In this document: piece after piece, positions 47,439 through 55,131 of the stretch
Layout of the letters: every line of letters begins with the position of its first letter
Numbering within the stretch: the first letter of the stretch is position 1
NCBI RefSeq assembly: GCF_003031265.1
Contig: NZ_CP019966.1
Span: 4,340,001 to 4,404,000 of the forward strand
Reading direction: 5' to 3'
From: Rhodopseudomonas palustris
Lineage (GTDB): Bacteria > Pseudomonadota > Alphaproteobacteria > Rhizobiales > Xanthobacteraceae
Length of the DNA: 64,000 nt
Translations under genes and position numbers: made by a program
The notes under the pieces: generated by a model
Seen by the model: the letters and a program-made list of their open reading frames with translations, nothing else
Told to the model about the DNA's origin: nothing
The model's database searches: none

Positions 47439-47620
47439 TGACGCAAAAGGCCCGCAATTGCGCGGTCCTCGTTACAGGATTGACAACCATAGAGTCGAAT
47501 CCCCGGCAAAAACGCTGGCAATTCGCCGCTGAGGCGGCCCCGCTATACCGCAATTCCATTGTTTGTCGACAGGCTGGCGCAAATGCGCGAGACGAACCAG
47601 CACCTTGGACGGAAACCACG

Positions 47621-48634
47621 ATGACCGTACTCGTCACCGGCGGCGCCGGTTACATCGGAAGCCACACGGTTCTGGCGCTGGTCGAGGCCGGCGAAAGCGT
47701 GGTGGTGATCGACAATCTCTCCACCGGCTTTTCGCATTTCGTGCCTGAGGGCGTTCCGCTGTTCATCGGCGATGCCGGCGACGAAAATCTGGTCGACGGC
47801 GTGATCGCCTCGCATCGCGTCGACGCCATCATCCATTTCGCCGGCTCGGTGATCGTCTCGGACTCGATGCGCGATCCGCTCGGCTATTATCGCAACAACA
47901 CCTCGACGTCGCGCAATCTGCTCGCCGCCGCGACGCGGCGCGGCGTCAGGAACGTCATCTTCTCCTCGACCGCCGCGGTGTACGGCAACCCGGACCACAT
48001 TCCGGTCGGTGAAGACGCGCCGACGCGGCCGCTGTCTCCGTATGGCCGCTCCAAGTTGATGACCGAGATCATGCTGCATGACGCGGCGGAAGCTTACGGT
48101 CTCAACTACGTGGCGCTGCGCTACTTCAACGTCGCCGGCGCCGATCCGCTGGGCCGGATCGGGCTTGCCACCGTGGGCGCCACGCATCTGTTGAAAATTG
48201 CCGTGGAAGCTGCGACCGGGCAGCGCAGCCGGATCGACGTCTACGGCACCGACTATCCGACCCCGGACGGCAGTTGCATTCGCGACTTCATTCACGTCAC
48301 CGATCTCGCCGAAGCGCACGGCGCCGCGCTCGGTTACTTGCGCGCGGGTGGCGGTCCGGTGACGCTGAACTGCGGCTATGGCCACGGCTATTCGGTATTC
48401 GAAACCATCAATGCGGTGAAGCGCGTCGCAGGCCGCAACTTCGCCGTCGCCGCGGCACCGCGCCGGCCCGGCGACATCATGACGATGGTCGCCGACACCA
48501 GCCGAATCCGCCGCACGCTGGATTGGACCCCGCGTTACGACGATCTCGACACCATCGCGGCCCACGCTCTGGCGTGGGAGGAAAAGCTGCTGCGCCAGCG
48601 CCAAGCGGTTGAATTGCAAGCAATTCCGGCCTGA
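47621..48634 (+). CDS. galE: UDP-glucose 4-epimerase
   Basis: A 337-residue extended SDR from MTVLVTGGAGYIGSHTV. The catalytic motif is SPYGRSKLM, and RYFNVAGADPLGRIG is typical of GalE. It interconverts UDP-glucose and UDP-galactose for polysaccharide or LPS. An upstream in-frame extension to 47438 lacks family similarity. It is divergent from waaC and followed 121 bases later by an MsbA-like gene. Confidence 0.92.
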   Translation: MTVLVTGGAGYIGSHTVLALVEAGESVVVIDNLSTGFSHFVPEGVPLFIGDAGDENLVDGVIASHRVDAIIHFAGSVIVSDSMRDPLGYYRNNTSTSRNLLAAATRRGVRNVIFSSTAAVYGNPDHIPVGEDAPTRPLSPYGRSKLMTEIMLHDAAEAYGLNYVALRYFNVAGADPLGRIGLATVGATHLLKIAVEAATGQRSRIDVYGTDYPTPDGSCIRDFIHVTDLAEAHGAALGYLRAGGGPVTLNCGYGHGYSVFETINAVKRVAGRNFAVAAAPRRPGDIMTMVADTSRIRRTLDWTPRYDDLDTIAAHALAWEEKLLRQRQAVELQAIPA

Positions 48635-48755
48635 CAACGCCTCTGGTTCCGCCGTTTTGGCTTGAAAATCCGGCCCATCGGGGGCAAGGACTCCGCCAAG
48701 ACGCACGCCTTCCTCGCGCGCGACCCTTGTCCGACGCCGTCGATGGAATGCGGGA

Positions 48756-50558
48756 ATGACCGAAGCCCCACGCAAGATCACTGACGACCCGTATGGCGCG
48801 TGGCAGCTGATCCGCCGCCTGGTGATGGAACAGGCCGCAGCCTATTGGCGGCGCTATGCGCTTGCCTTCGGCCTGATGGCGATCGCCGCGGCCGCGACCT
48901 CCGGTTCGGCCTTCCTGCTCGGCAAGGTGATCAACCAGGCCTATGTCGATCGCGACCTGCAGGGCATCATGTTCTGGTCGGTCGTCACGCTTGTGGTGTT
49001 CAGCCTGAAGGGCGCGGCGACCTACGGCCAGTCGGTGATCCTCACCCAGATCAAGAACGCGATCCTTGCCAACAATCAGCGGCGGATGTTCCACAAGCTG
49101 ATGAGCGAGAGCATCGGCTTTTTCTCGCAGCGGCATTCGTCCGAATTCCTCGCGCGCCTCACCGCCGGCGCCAACTCCGTCACCGAAGTGCTCAACCTGC
49201 TGATCAACGCGATCGGCCGCGATTTCCTGTCCCTGATCGGTCTGGTGATCGTGATGGTGGTGCAGGATCCGTTCATGGCGCTATTCGGCCTATTGGTCGC
49301 GCCGCCCGCCGCGTTCGTGGTGCGCAAGCTGGTGAAGCGCGTGAAGGGCCTGGCGCTGACGCAGTTCACCGGCAACGCGCAAATTCTCGAGACGATGCAG
49401 GAGTCGCTGCAAGGCATCCGCACCGTGAAGGCGTTCTCGCTCGAAAAGACCATGAGCGACCGGATCGACGCCAACATCGCCGCGGTTCAGGCCAACGCCG
49501 ACAAGATGGCGAAGGTGTCGAACCGCTCCAGCCCGCTGATGGAAACGCTCGGCGGCTTCGCGGTAGCGGCTTCGCTGATGTATGGCGGCTACCGCGTGGT
49601 CGCGACCGGCGCCACGCCCGGCGAGTTCTTCTCGTTCCTCACCGCGTTCCTGCTCGCCTACGAGCCGGCCAAACGGCTGGCGCGGCTCAACATCGAACTC
49701 AACAGCGGCCTGGTCGGCGCCCGGATGCTGCTCGAGATCATCGACAGCCCGCCGAGCGAGCCGGACGACAGCCACAAGCCGGCCTTGCAACTCACCAAGG
49801 CGCGGGTCGAGTTCGACCACGTCTCATTCGCCTATCGGCCAGACGAGCCGGTGCTCAATCATATGAGCTTCGTCGCCGAGCCCGGCCAGACGACCGCGCT
49901 GGTCGGCCCGTCCGGCGGCGGCAAATCGACGGTGCTGGCGCTGCTGCTGCGGCTGTACGAAGTTCAATCCGGCGAGATCCGCATCGACGGACAGTCGACC
50001 GCGACCATCTCGCGCGAGTCGTTGCGGCAGCAGACCGCCTATGTCGGCCAGGACGTCTATCTGTTCCGCGACACCGTCCGCGCCAACATCGCGTTCGGCA
50101 AGCTCGGCGCCACCGACGACGAGATCGTCGCCGCAGCCAAGGCCGCCTGCGCGCACGACTTCATCATGAGCTTCCCGCTCGGCTACGACACTCCGGTCGG
50201 CGAGCACGGCGCGCAACTGTCGGGCGGTCAGCGCCAACGCATCGCGGTCGCCCGCGCGCTGCTGCGCGACGCGCCGATCGTGCTGCTCGACGAAGCCACC
50301 GCGGCGCTCGATTCGGAATCGGAAAAGCTGGTGCAGGAGGCGATCGATCATCTCGCCCGCGGCCGCACCACCATCGTGATCGCGCACCGCCTGCACACCA
50401 TCATGCATGCCGATTCCATCCTGGTGGTCGAAGCAGGCGAGATCGTCGAACACGGCCGCCACGACGACCTGCTGCGCCGTGGCGGACGCTATGCCTCGTT
50501 CTTCCGGCTGCAGCAGCGCCACACCGCGCCGCTGGCGCCGGCCGCCGCCACCGCCTAA
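48756..50558 (+). CDS. MsbA-like ABC exporter (fused permease/ATPase)
   Basis: A 600-residue half-transporter with six membrane helices in the first 340 residues and an ATPase domain with LVGPSGGGKST, LSGGQRQRIA and VLLDEATAALDSES. Overall it resembles MsbA-type lipid A or multidrug exporters. Position beside inner-core LPS genes supports lipid A-core export, but ABC exporters of this type are hard to separate by sequence. The stop codon is the first unit of a CCTAA tandem repeat. Confidence 0.85.
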   Translation: MTEAPRKITDDPYGAWQLIRRLVMEQAAAYWRRYALAFGLMAIAAAATSGSAFLLGKVINQAYVDRDLQGIMFWSVVTLVVFSLKGAATYGQSVILTQIKNAILANNQRRMFHKLMSESIGFFSQRHSSEFLARLTAGANSVTEVLNLLINAIGRDFLSLIGLVIVMVVQDPFMALFGLLVAPPAAFVVRKLVKRVKGLALTQFTGNAQILETMQESLQGIRTVKAFSLEKTMSDRIDANIAAVQANADKMAKVSNRSSPLMETLGGFAVAASLMYGGYRVVATGATPGEFFSFLTAFLLAYEPAKRLARLNIELNSGLVGARMLLEIIDSPPSEPDDSHKPALQLTKARVEFDHVSFAYRPDEPVLNHMSFVAEPGQTTALVGPSGGGKSTVLALLLRLYEVQSGEIRIDGQSTATISRESLRQQTAYVGQDVYLFRDTVRANIAFGKLGATDDEIVAAAKAACAHDFIMSFPLGYDTPVGEHGAQLSGGQRQRIAVARALLRDAPIVLLDEATAALDSESEKLVQEAIDHLARGRTTIVIAHRLHTIMHADSILVVEAGEIVEHGRHDDLLRRGGRYASFFRLQQRHTAPLAPAAATA

Positions 50559-50578
50559 CCTAACCTAACCTAACCTGA
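50554..50578 (+). repeat. CCTAA pentanucleotide microsatellite at a stop codon
   Basis: Four exact CCTAA units followed by CCTGA. The TAA of the first unit ends the MsbA-like gene. Because each unit carries TAA, a slippage of whole units would not change the protein, while other frames also meet stops here. Confidence 0.85.
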
Positions 50579-50633
50579 CCGGACCCGATCCCGCGCCCTC
50601 CCGCCCCGCCTCCTTGGCTTGCGAAAGACACTC

Positions 50634-51335
50634 ATGAGCAATGTTGGTTTCGTGATCGCCCCGCCGCCGCAGCCCGCCCTCGCCGTCGCCGGCTCGGCCG
50701 ACCGCTTTCCGGTGCGCCGGATCTGGTGCGTCGGCCGCAACTATCTCGAACACGTCCGCGAGATGGGCAATGACGAGCGCCAGCCACCGTTCTTCTTCGC
50801 CAAGCACGCCGACATGGTCGCGCCCGATGGGGCCACCATCGCGTATCCGCCGCTGACCAAGGATCTGCACCACGAGGTCGAGCTGGTGGTCGCGCTGAAG
50901 AGCGGCGGGCTGAACATTCCGGTCGAGAAGGCGCTCGATCACGTCTGGGGCTATGCGGTCGGCATCGACCTCACCCGCCGCGACCTGCAGATCGCCTCGC
51001 GCAAGAAGGAGCAGCCCTGGGAGATCGGCAAGTCGTTCGACGCCTCGGCGCCGTGCGGCGCGCTGCGCCCGGCCTCCGAGATCGGCCATCCGGCTACCGG
51101 CAAGATCTGGCTGTCGGTCAACGGCACCGAGCGGCAGAGCGGCGATCTGTCGGAGATGATCTGGAACGTGCCGGAGATCATCGCCAAGCTGTCGTCACAG
51201 GTCGAGCTCGCGGCCGGCGACATCATCATGACCGGTACCCCGGCCGGCGTCGCGGCGCTGTCGCCCGGCGACAGCATCGCCTGCGGCGTCGACGGCATCG
51301 GCACCCTCAACGTGACGATCGGCAAGCCGGCCTGA
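50634..51335 (+). CDS. Fumarylacetoacetate hydrolase-family protein
   Basis: A 233-residue protein from MSNVGFVIAPPPQ. FFAKHADMV, LHHEVELVVAL (metal-binding glutamates) and VGIDLTRRDLQ followed by IIMTGTPAGVAAL match the FAH-like fold of small hydrolases such as fumarylpyruvate or acylpyruvate hydrolases. These cleave C-C bonds in beta-diketo acids in aromatic catabolism, or decarboxylate oxaloacetate. No aromatic pathway gene is adjacent, so the substrate is open. Confidence 0.88.
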   Translation: MSNVGFVIAPPPQPALAVAGSADRFPVRRIWCVGRNYLEHVREMGNDERQPPFFFAKHADMVAPDGATIAYPPLTKDLHHEVELVVALKSGGLNIPVEKALDHVWGYAVGIDLTRRDLQIASRKKEQPWEIGKSFDASAPCGALRPASEIGHPATGKIWLSVNGTERQSGDLSEMIWNVPEIIAKLSSQVELAAGDIIMTGTPAGVAALSPGDSIACGVDGIGTLNVTIGKPA

Positions 51336-51354
51336 CGGGCCGGTTGGTGGCGCG

Positions 51355-51370
51355 TTAGCAAGCCATTAAC
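51355..51370 (+). promoter_or_regulatory. CtrA-like box (TTAG-N7-TTAAC)
   Basis: TTAG at 51355-51358, seven bases, then TTAAC at 51366-51370. This departs from the TTAA-N7-TTAAC consensus at one position. It lies 46 bases upstream of a small peptide gene. Function is inferred. Confidence 0.4.
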
Positions 51371-51416
51371 CATAAATCGGGAGTATCGCGGCGGGGGCTG
51401 ACCAGGAGCTGCCGCG

Positions 51417-51545
51417 ATGATGTCCGACTTCGGAAGATATCTTCTGGCTGTCCTCGCGACCGTGGCGTTTCTGGCCACGGCCCAGACTGCCGGCGGCCTG
51501 AGCTGGCGCGGCCAACCTCAGATCGCGATCGCGGCCAATCAGTAG
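51417..51545 (+). CDS. 42-residue membrane or exported peptide
   Basis: A short gene with AGGAG about eight bases before two consecutive ATG codons. The peptide starts MMSDFGRYLLAVLATVAF and continues with a hydrophobic stretch ending near TAQTAGG, like a signal peptide or single membrane anchor, then a short polar tail ending AIAANQ. A CtrA-like box sits upstream and a hairpin follows the stop. Codon use matches neighbours. I do not recognise the family. Confidence 0.55.
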   Translation: MMSDFGRYLLAVLATVAFLATAQTAGGLSWRGQPQIAIAANQ

Positions 51546-51557
51546 CGACACCAGCTT

Positions 51558-51586
51558 GTCTCAGGCTTCGCCTAGAAGCCTGAGAC
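51558..51586. terminator. Terminator-like hairpin between convergent genes
   Basis: A perfect 12-bp stem (51558-51569 and 51575-51586) with a five-base loop, placed 12 bases after the small peptide gene and 9 bases after the stop of the convergent GGDEF gene. There is no strong T run on either side. Confidence 0.6.
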
Positions 51587-51595
51587 TGATGCCGC

Positions 51596-52633
51596 TCACC
51601 TCATTGTCGCCGCCTCGCAGCGCGGCGTGAGGGCCGGTACCAGACTCGGTGCGGGGTCGTGGCAGGCGCGGCAGATGACGCGGTTGCGGCCGGCGTGTTT
51701 GGCGTCGTAGAGCGCTTGATCGGCGGCCTTCATCAGATCGGAGACGTCTTTCATGCCCGACAGCGCGGTGGCGACGCCGATGCTCACTGTGGCGGGGATC
51801 GCGTGCGAGGCGACCACCAGGGCGTTGCCGGCGACTTCGCGGCGCAGTCGTTCGGCGACGACTTCCGCCTGGGCCAGATCGGTCTCCGGCAGCAGCAGCG
51901 CGAACTCCTCGCCGCCGAGCCGCGCCAGCACGTCGCAATCCCGCTTGCAGTCGCGCGCCAGCTTGGCGAGATGCACGATCATCTCGTCGCCGACCTGATG
52001 CCCGAAGCCGTCATTGATCGCCTTGAAGTAATCGATGTCGATCATCAGGAATGACATCGGCCGCTCATAGCGACGGGCGCGTGACCATTCACGGTCGGCC
52101 AACGTGAGGAAGTGACGACGGTTATACACCCCGGTCATGCCGTCAGTGGTCGCCAGCCGCTCCAGCTCCTCGGCGTTGCGCACGATGTCGGTGACGTCGC
52201 TGTAGATCAGCATCCGGCCGCCGCCGGGCAGCACGGCGAGATGACAGCGCAGCGCGGTGCCGTCGGTCATCGCCAGATCCATCGGCTTCGGATCGCCGGA
52301 TTGCACCCAGGCCAGTCGCCGCGACACGTAATCTTCGAGATTGACCGCGACCGCCTGCGCGGAGGCGGCCAGCATCTCGGCATAGAGCGGACGGTTCTGC
52401 CGGATCTCTTCGGCGCTGTTGGCCCTGAACATCACGTGCAGCACCGGATTGCTGTAAACGGCGCGCAGCTCTTCATTCAGGATCAACAGCCCGGCGTCGA
52501 CATTGTCGAGCGCGGCATACAGCGTCTCCAGCGCCTGCCTGGCCTCGGCCAGCTCGCGCTGCAGCCCCGCGGTCTCCGGCTGATCCGGCGATCCCGCGAC
52601 GTGGTGCGTTTCCTCAGGTCGTCTCTTGTGCAT
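51596..52633 (-). CDS. PAS-GGDEF diguanylate cyclase
   Basis: A 345-residue cytoplasmic protein from MHKRRPEETHH. Residues about 20-60 are helical, about 40-160 form a PAS-like sensor (LDNVDAGLLILNEELRAVYS), and about 175-330 are a GGDEF domain with active-site LGGEEFALLLP, so it should make cyclic di-GMP from GTP. No RxxD inhibitory site is obvious just before the active site (DVLARLGGEEF). The frame continues upstream to 52744 without support. No membrane segments are visible. Confidence 0.9.
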   Translation of the reverse strand: MHKRRPEETHHVAGSPDQPETAGLQRELAEARQALETLYAALDNVDAGLLILNEELRAVYSNPVLHVMFRANSAEEIRQNRPLYAEMLAASAQAVAVNLEDYVSRRLAWVQSGDPKPMDLAMTDGTALRCHLAVLPGGGRMLIYSDVTDIVRNAEELERLATTDGMTGVYNRRHFLTLADREWSRARRYERPMSFLMIDIDYFKAINDGFGHQVGDEMIVHLAKLARDCKRDCDVLARLGGEEFALLLPETDLAQAEVVAERLRREVAGNALVVASHAIPATVSIGVATALSGMKDVSDLMKAADQALYDAKHAGRNRVICRACHDPAPSLVPALTPRCEAATMR

Positions 52634-52946
52634 TGTCACGCCTCCAGGACGCGCCAGTGACTCACTTACACCACGAGTTGCACGACAGCAGACAACAACT
52701 GATAAATTGCACAGCAGCATTTCGGCCGCGTGGTTAATACACAATGAAGGCAGCGGCAGCGGCGCATCAGCGACGGCCAGATGAGTCTCGTGGAGTTCGA
52801 CGTCAGACTCGATTACCAGCCGCCAGATAATCGGCTCATGTCACCGATCCTTGATAGCGCCAGTGTCGACGGTGTGAACCAGTTCACAACGGTGCGCTCT
52901 ACCTCGAACTACAGTGAGCAAAGGAGATGGTTCGGGAGCGAGCATC
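52634..52946. other. Intergenic region between the GGDEF gene and a membrane protein gene
   Basis: About 313 bases, lower in GC near 52660-52745, where the GGDEF gene promoter is expected. I see no gene, RNA or strong repeat in it. Confidence 0.5.
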
Positions 52947-53483
52947 ATGGATACGATCAGGCATATGACGCAACTCATCCAGCGGATCGGTCTTGCAATG
53001 GCAGGACTTGCTTGCGGCACATTCGTCGCGGCTTCGGTCGGTCATGCCGATATTGGCGTCCTGCAGTCCGAATGGACATCGCTGGTCATTGTAGTGGCAG
53101 GCGGGGTCGGCTTTGCCGCCGCGAGCGGACTTCAGTACGGCGAGACGCGACACTCAGGACTCGATCCGGTCTGTCTGCTGTGCGCCGCCGGCACTTTTCT
53201 AACCTCGGTCATGGCTTTGACATCGGTCGGTGTGCTCGTCATCGGCGCAGACCCGCCGGCCGTTTGGCTTTCCCTGCTCGCCGCCAGTTGGATCGGCGGG
53301 GTGGTCCTTCAAATCGCGGCGGCCGGCGTGGCGTGCTATGGTGACAAACGACCGCCTCGGCGGTCGATCCTGGTGGTCCCGCCCAGCTTCGCGATGCCGC
53401 CTGAGGCGGCCGGCTTATCCACCAAGAGGAGACAAAGAGCTAATCAACCTTCGCCCGCAACCGTACGGAGGGCGTCCGGCTGA
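52947..53483 (+). CDS. Four-helix membrane protein of unknown function
   Basis: About 178 residues from MDTIRHMTQLIQ, with GGGAG eight bases upstream; GTG 52914 is an alternative that adds eleven residues. Four hydrophobic segments span roughly residues 12-125, then a basic cytoplasmic tail with PPRRS and TKRRQRA. No family is recognised. Its last 40 bases overlap the 3' end of the convergent Crp-family gene. Confidence 0.65.
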   Translation: MDTIRHMTQLIQRIGLAMAGLACGTFVAASVGHADIGVLQSEWTSLVIVVAGGVGFAAASGLQYGETRHSGLDPVCLLCAAGTFLTSVMALTSVGVLVIGADPPAVWLSLLAASWIGGVVLQIAAAGVACYGDKRPPRRSILVVPPSFAMPPEAAGLSTKRRQRANQPSPATVRRASG

Positions 53484-54154
53484 ACAATCTCCAAGGTCTG
53501 CGGTCCAAGCCTGATCCACCCTTGCGAAGCCCAGCGCGCCAGCAGCTTATTGACGCTCTCGCGTGACATCCCAGCCATCTCACTGACCTGCTGCTGGGTC
53601 AGCTCGATACGAAGCCGAGCCGGGTCGGTGTCACGCTCCGCCAGCCGCATGATCGTGCCGGCGAGCCGAGCCGGCATCGACTGCAGCATCAACCATTCGA
53701 CCTGCTGACTGGTCGCGCGAACCCGCCCGCAGAGCAGAACAATGAGCTTCATCATCAGATGAGGCTGCATGTCGATCAGATCGAGGAGATCGCGCCGCGC
53801 GATCGACAGCAAGACGGAATCGCAGTGGGCGATGGCATCCGTCGTCCGCGGCAGCCCGTCCAGCACGGCAACTTCACCAAAGATCTCGCCGTTGCCGATC
53901 AGATTGAGCATGGCGGTGCGTCCATCGGCCGAACCCGAGCTCACCCGGATCGCGCCTTCGACCACGATGAAGAGAGCGTTGGCGGCGTCTCTCTTGAGGA
54001 AGATGGTCTGTCCCCGTCTGAACCGGACGATACATGCGGAACGACAGAGCTGGTCGAGCGCGTCGGGCGCAAGATCCTGAAACAGCCGGTGGGCACGGAC
54101 GACATCAATTATCTTGGTCGATCTGCGACCCAGGTTCGTTGTCATCGACGCCAT
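53444..54154 (-). CDS. Crp/Fnr-family transcription regulator
   Basis: About 236 residues. An N-terminal cyclic-nucleotide-binding-type beta barrel (about 20-140) contains GEIFGEVAVLDGLPRTTDA, and a C-terminal winged helix has LTQQQVSEMAGMSRESVNK as the recognition helix. The PRTTDA stretch resembles the phosphate-binding cassette of cAMP-binding Crp proteins (RxA), with Thr-Thr before Asp rather than a classic Ser/Thr pattern, so ligand binding is uncertain. No cysteine set for an Fnr iron-sulfur cluster is seen. The frame opens at TTG 54181. It lies 141 bases after the radical SAM operon and near a class III cyclase gene. Confidence 0.85.
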   Translation of the reverse strand: MASMTTNLGRRSTKIIDVVRAHRLFQDLAPDALDQLCRSACIVRFRRGQTIFLKRDAANALFIVVEGAIRVSSGSADGRTAMLNLIGNGEIFGEVAVLDGLPRTTDAIAHCDSVLLSIARRDLLDLIDMQPHLMMKLIVLLCGRVRATSQQVEWLMLQSMPARLAGTIMRLAERDTDPARLRIELTQQQVSEMAGMSRESVNKLLARWASQGWIRLGPQTLEIVQPDALRTVAGEG

Positions 54155-54295
54155 CAGTGTTTCGACGGGCCAAGTCCCCAATGAGACTCAAGCCCGTTCC
54201 TCCTCACCCGACACGTTTGCCGGGGCCGCTTGCCTGCCACAGAGCGGAGGTCACCGCTCTGTCGTCCAGAATGGTTGGTCACAATGCAAGTTTGA

Positions 54296-54832
54296 TCATC
54301 CTAGCCGATCGGCGCAGCGAACCGGTTGATAGATCTGCTGACTGTTTGCGGCACCGCGCTCGCGATCGCGATAGCTCGACAGATCGTGGATCAGACGGGC
54401 AAAATCAGTGCCCGCGTGCATCGCATCGTTGAACGTCTGCAGCGCCGCGAGCGTCCGGAATGCCCAGATCGTGCGGTAGAGGCCGCTGCCCTTTTCACTC
54501 GTCGACGAAACCGCGTAGGTCCCGCGATAAGTGACCCCCTCGGGGGTTACCTGATCGAGTTTCTGTTCGTTGGCGATCAGCCATTTCCGAAACTCGTCAT
54601 GCTTGTTGAAAGGAACATCGTAGCCCCACTCGATCACCAGAGCTCCCAGCAGAACGCTGTCATTCAGGAGTTTCTCGATCTCCTGCTTGCCTTCGCCATG
54701 CTTGAGAAGATCGCAGAATGGGAAGAAACCGCCCGATCGGACCTCCGGCTCAATTGCCGCAACGGTTGGGGGCACCAGCGTTTCGCCAGCAATCAAACTG
54801 GCGGCAAGTCCGGAGGACTCGATGTTGGCCAT
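54296..54832 (-). CDS. Unfamiliar 178-residue protein of the radical SAM operon
   Basis: Third gene of the radical SAM/PqqD operon. ATG 54832 lies two bases after the PqqD-like stop and has AAGGAG eight bases upstream, so it is well expressed and coupled. Residues 1-60 (VPPTVAAIEPEVRSGGFFPF) look like a leader-like or flexible part. Residues from about 65 read ALVIEWGYDVPF, YRGTYAVSSTSEKGSGLY and TIWAFRTLAALQTFNDAM, which suggests a ferredoxin-like alpha-beta barrel similar to small dimeric enzymes. There is a single C-terminal cysteine region. It could be the substrate or an accessory of the radical SAM enzyme. I do not recognise the family. Confidence 0.7.
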   Translation of the reverse strand: MANIESSGLAASLIAGETLVPPTVAAIEPEVRSGGFFPFCDLLKHGEGKQEIEKLLNDSVLLGALVIEWGYDVPFNKHDEFRKWLIANEQKLDQVTPEGVTYRGTYAVSSTSEKGSGLYRTIWAFRTLAALQTFNDAMHAGTDFARLIHDLSSYRDRERGAANSQQIYQPVRCADRLG

Positions 54833-54834
54833 GA

Positions 54835-55131
54835 TCAATCTCCTTGGTGTGTCAGTTCGATCAATCCCTGTTCCTGCAATCGTTGAAGTCCAGCTCTGAG
54901 GTGATTTCGTGCATCCTCCTCCGGGTTCTTGGTCGCAACCTGTGCAACGTACTTTTGCTCGATCTGCTCGGCGGTGCTGCCGTCGCAGAGCTCAAGGATA
55001 AACCACGCGTTCAGATTCAGCATGAACAGCTTCGGCGGATCAGGCCGAAACACCACGCAGCTCTTCATTTCCTTAAGTGGTCGCAGTCGGAGGTTTTGGG
55101 TGTGGTTGTAACAGCCATTCGGGTAGGACAC
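54835..55131 (-). CDS. PqqD-like RiPP recognition element protein
   Basis: A 98-residue protein. LRLRPLKEMKSCVVFRP and then FMLNLNAWFILELCDGST match the PqqD fold, which binds leader peptides for radical SAM enzymes. The start is GTG with GGGGAG eight bases upstream. It lies inside the radical SAM gene, giving a 59-base overlap; a later ATG at 55068 would cut off the first strand of the fold. It sits between the radical SAM gene and the 178-residue gene, two bases from the latter. Confidence 0.82.
   Translation of the reverse strand: MSYPNGCYNHTQNLRLRPLKEMKSCVVFRPDPPKLFMLNLNAWFILELCDGSTAEQIEQKYVAQVATKNPEEDARNHLRAGLQRLQEQGLIELTHQGD

Noticed and set aside
50554..50578. Telomere-like sequence
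   Set aside because: Only about five CCTAA units in the interior of a bacterial chromosome segment; a simple microsatellite explains it.
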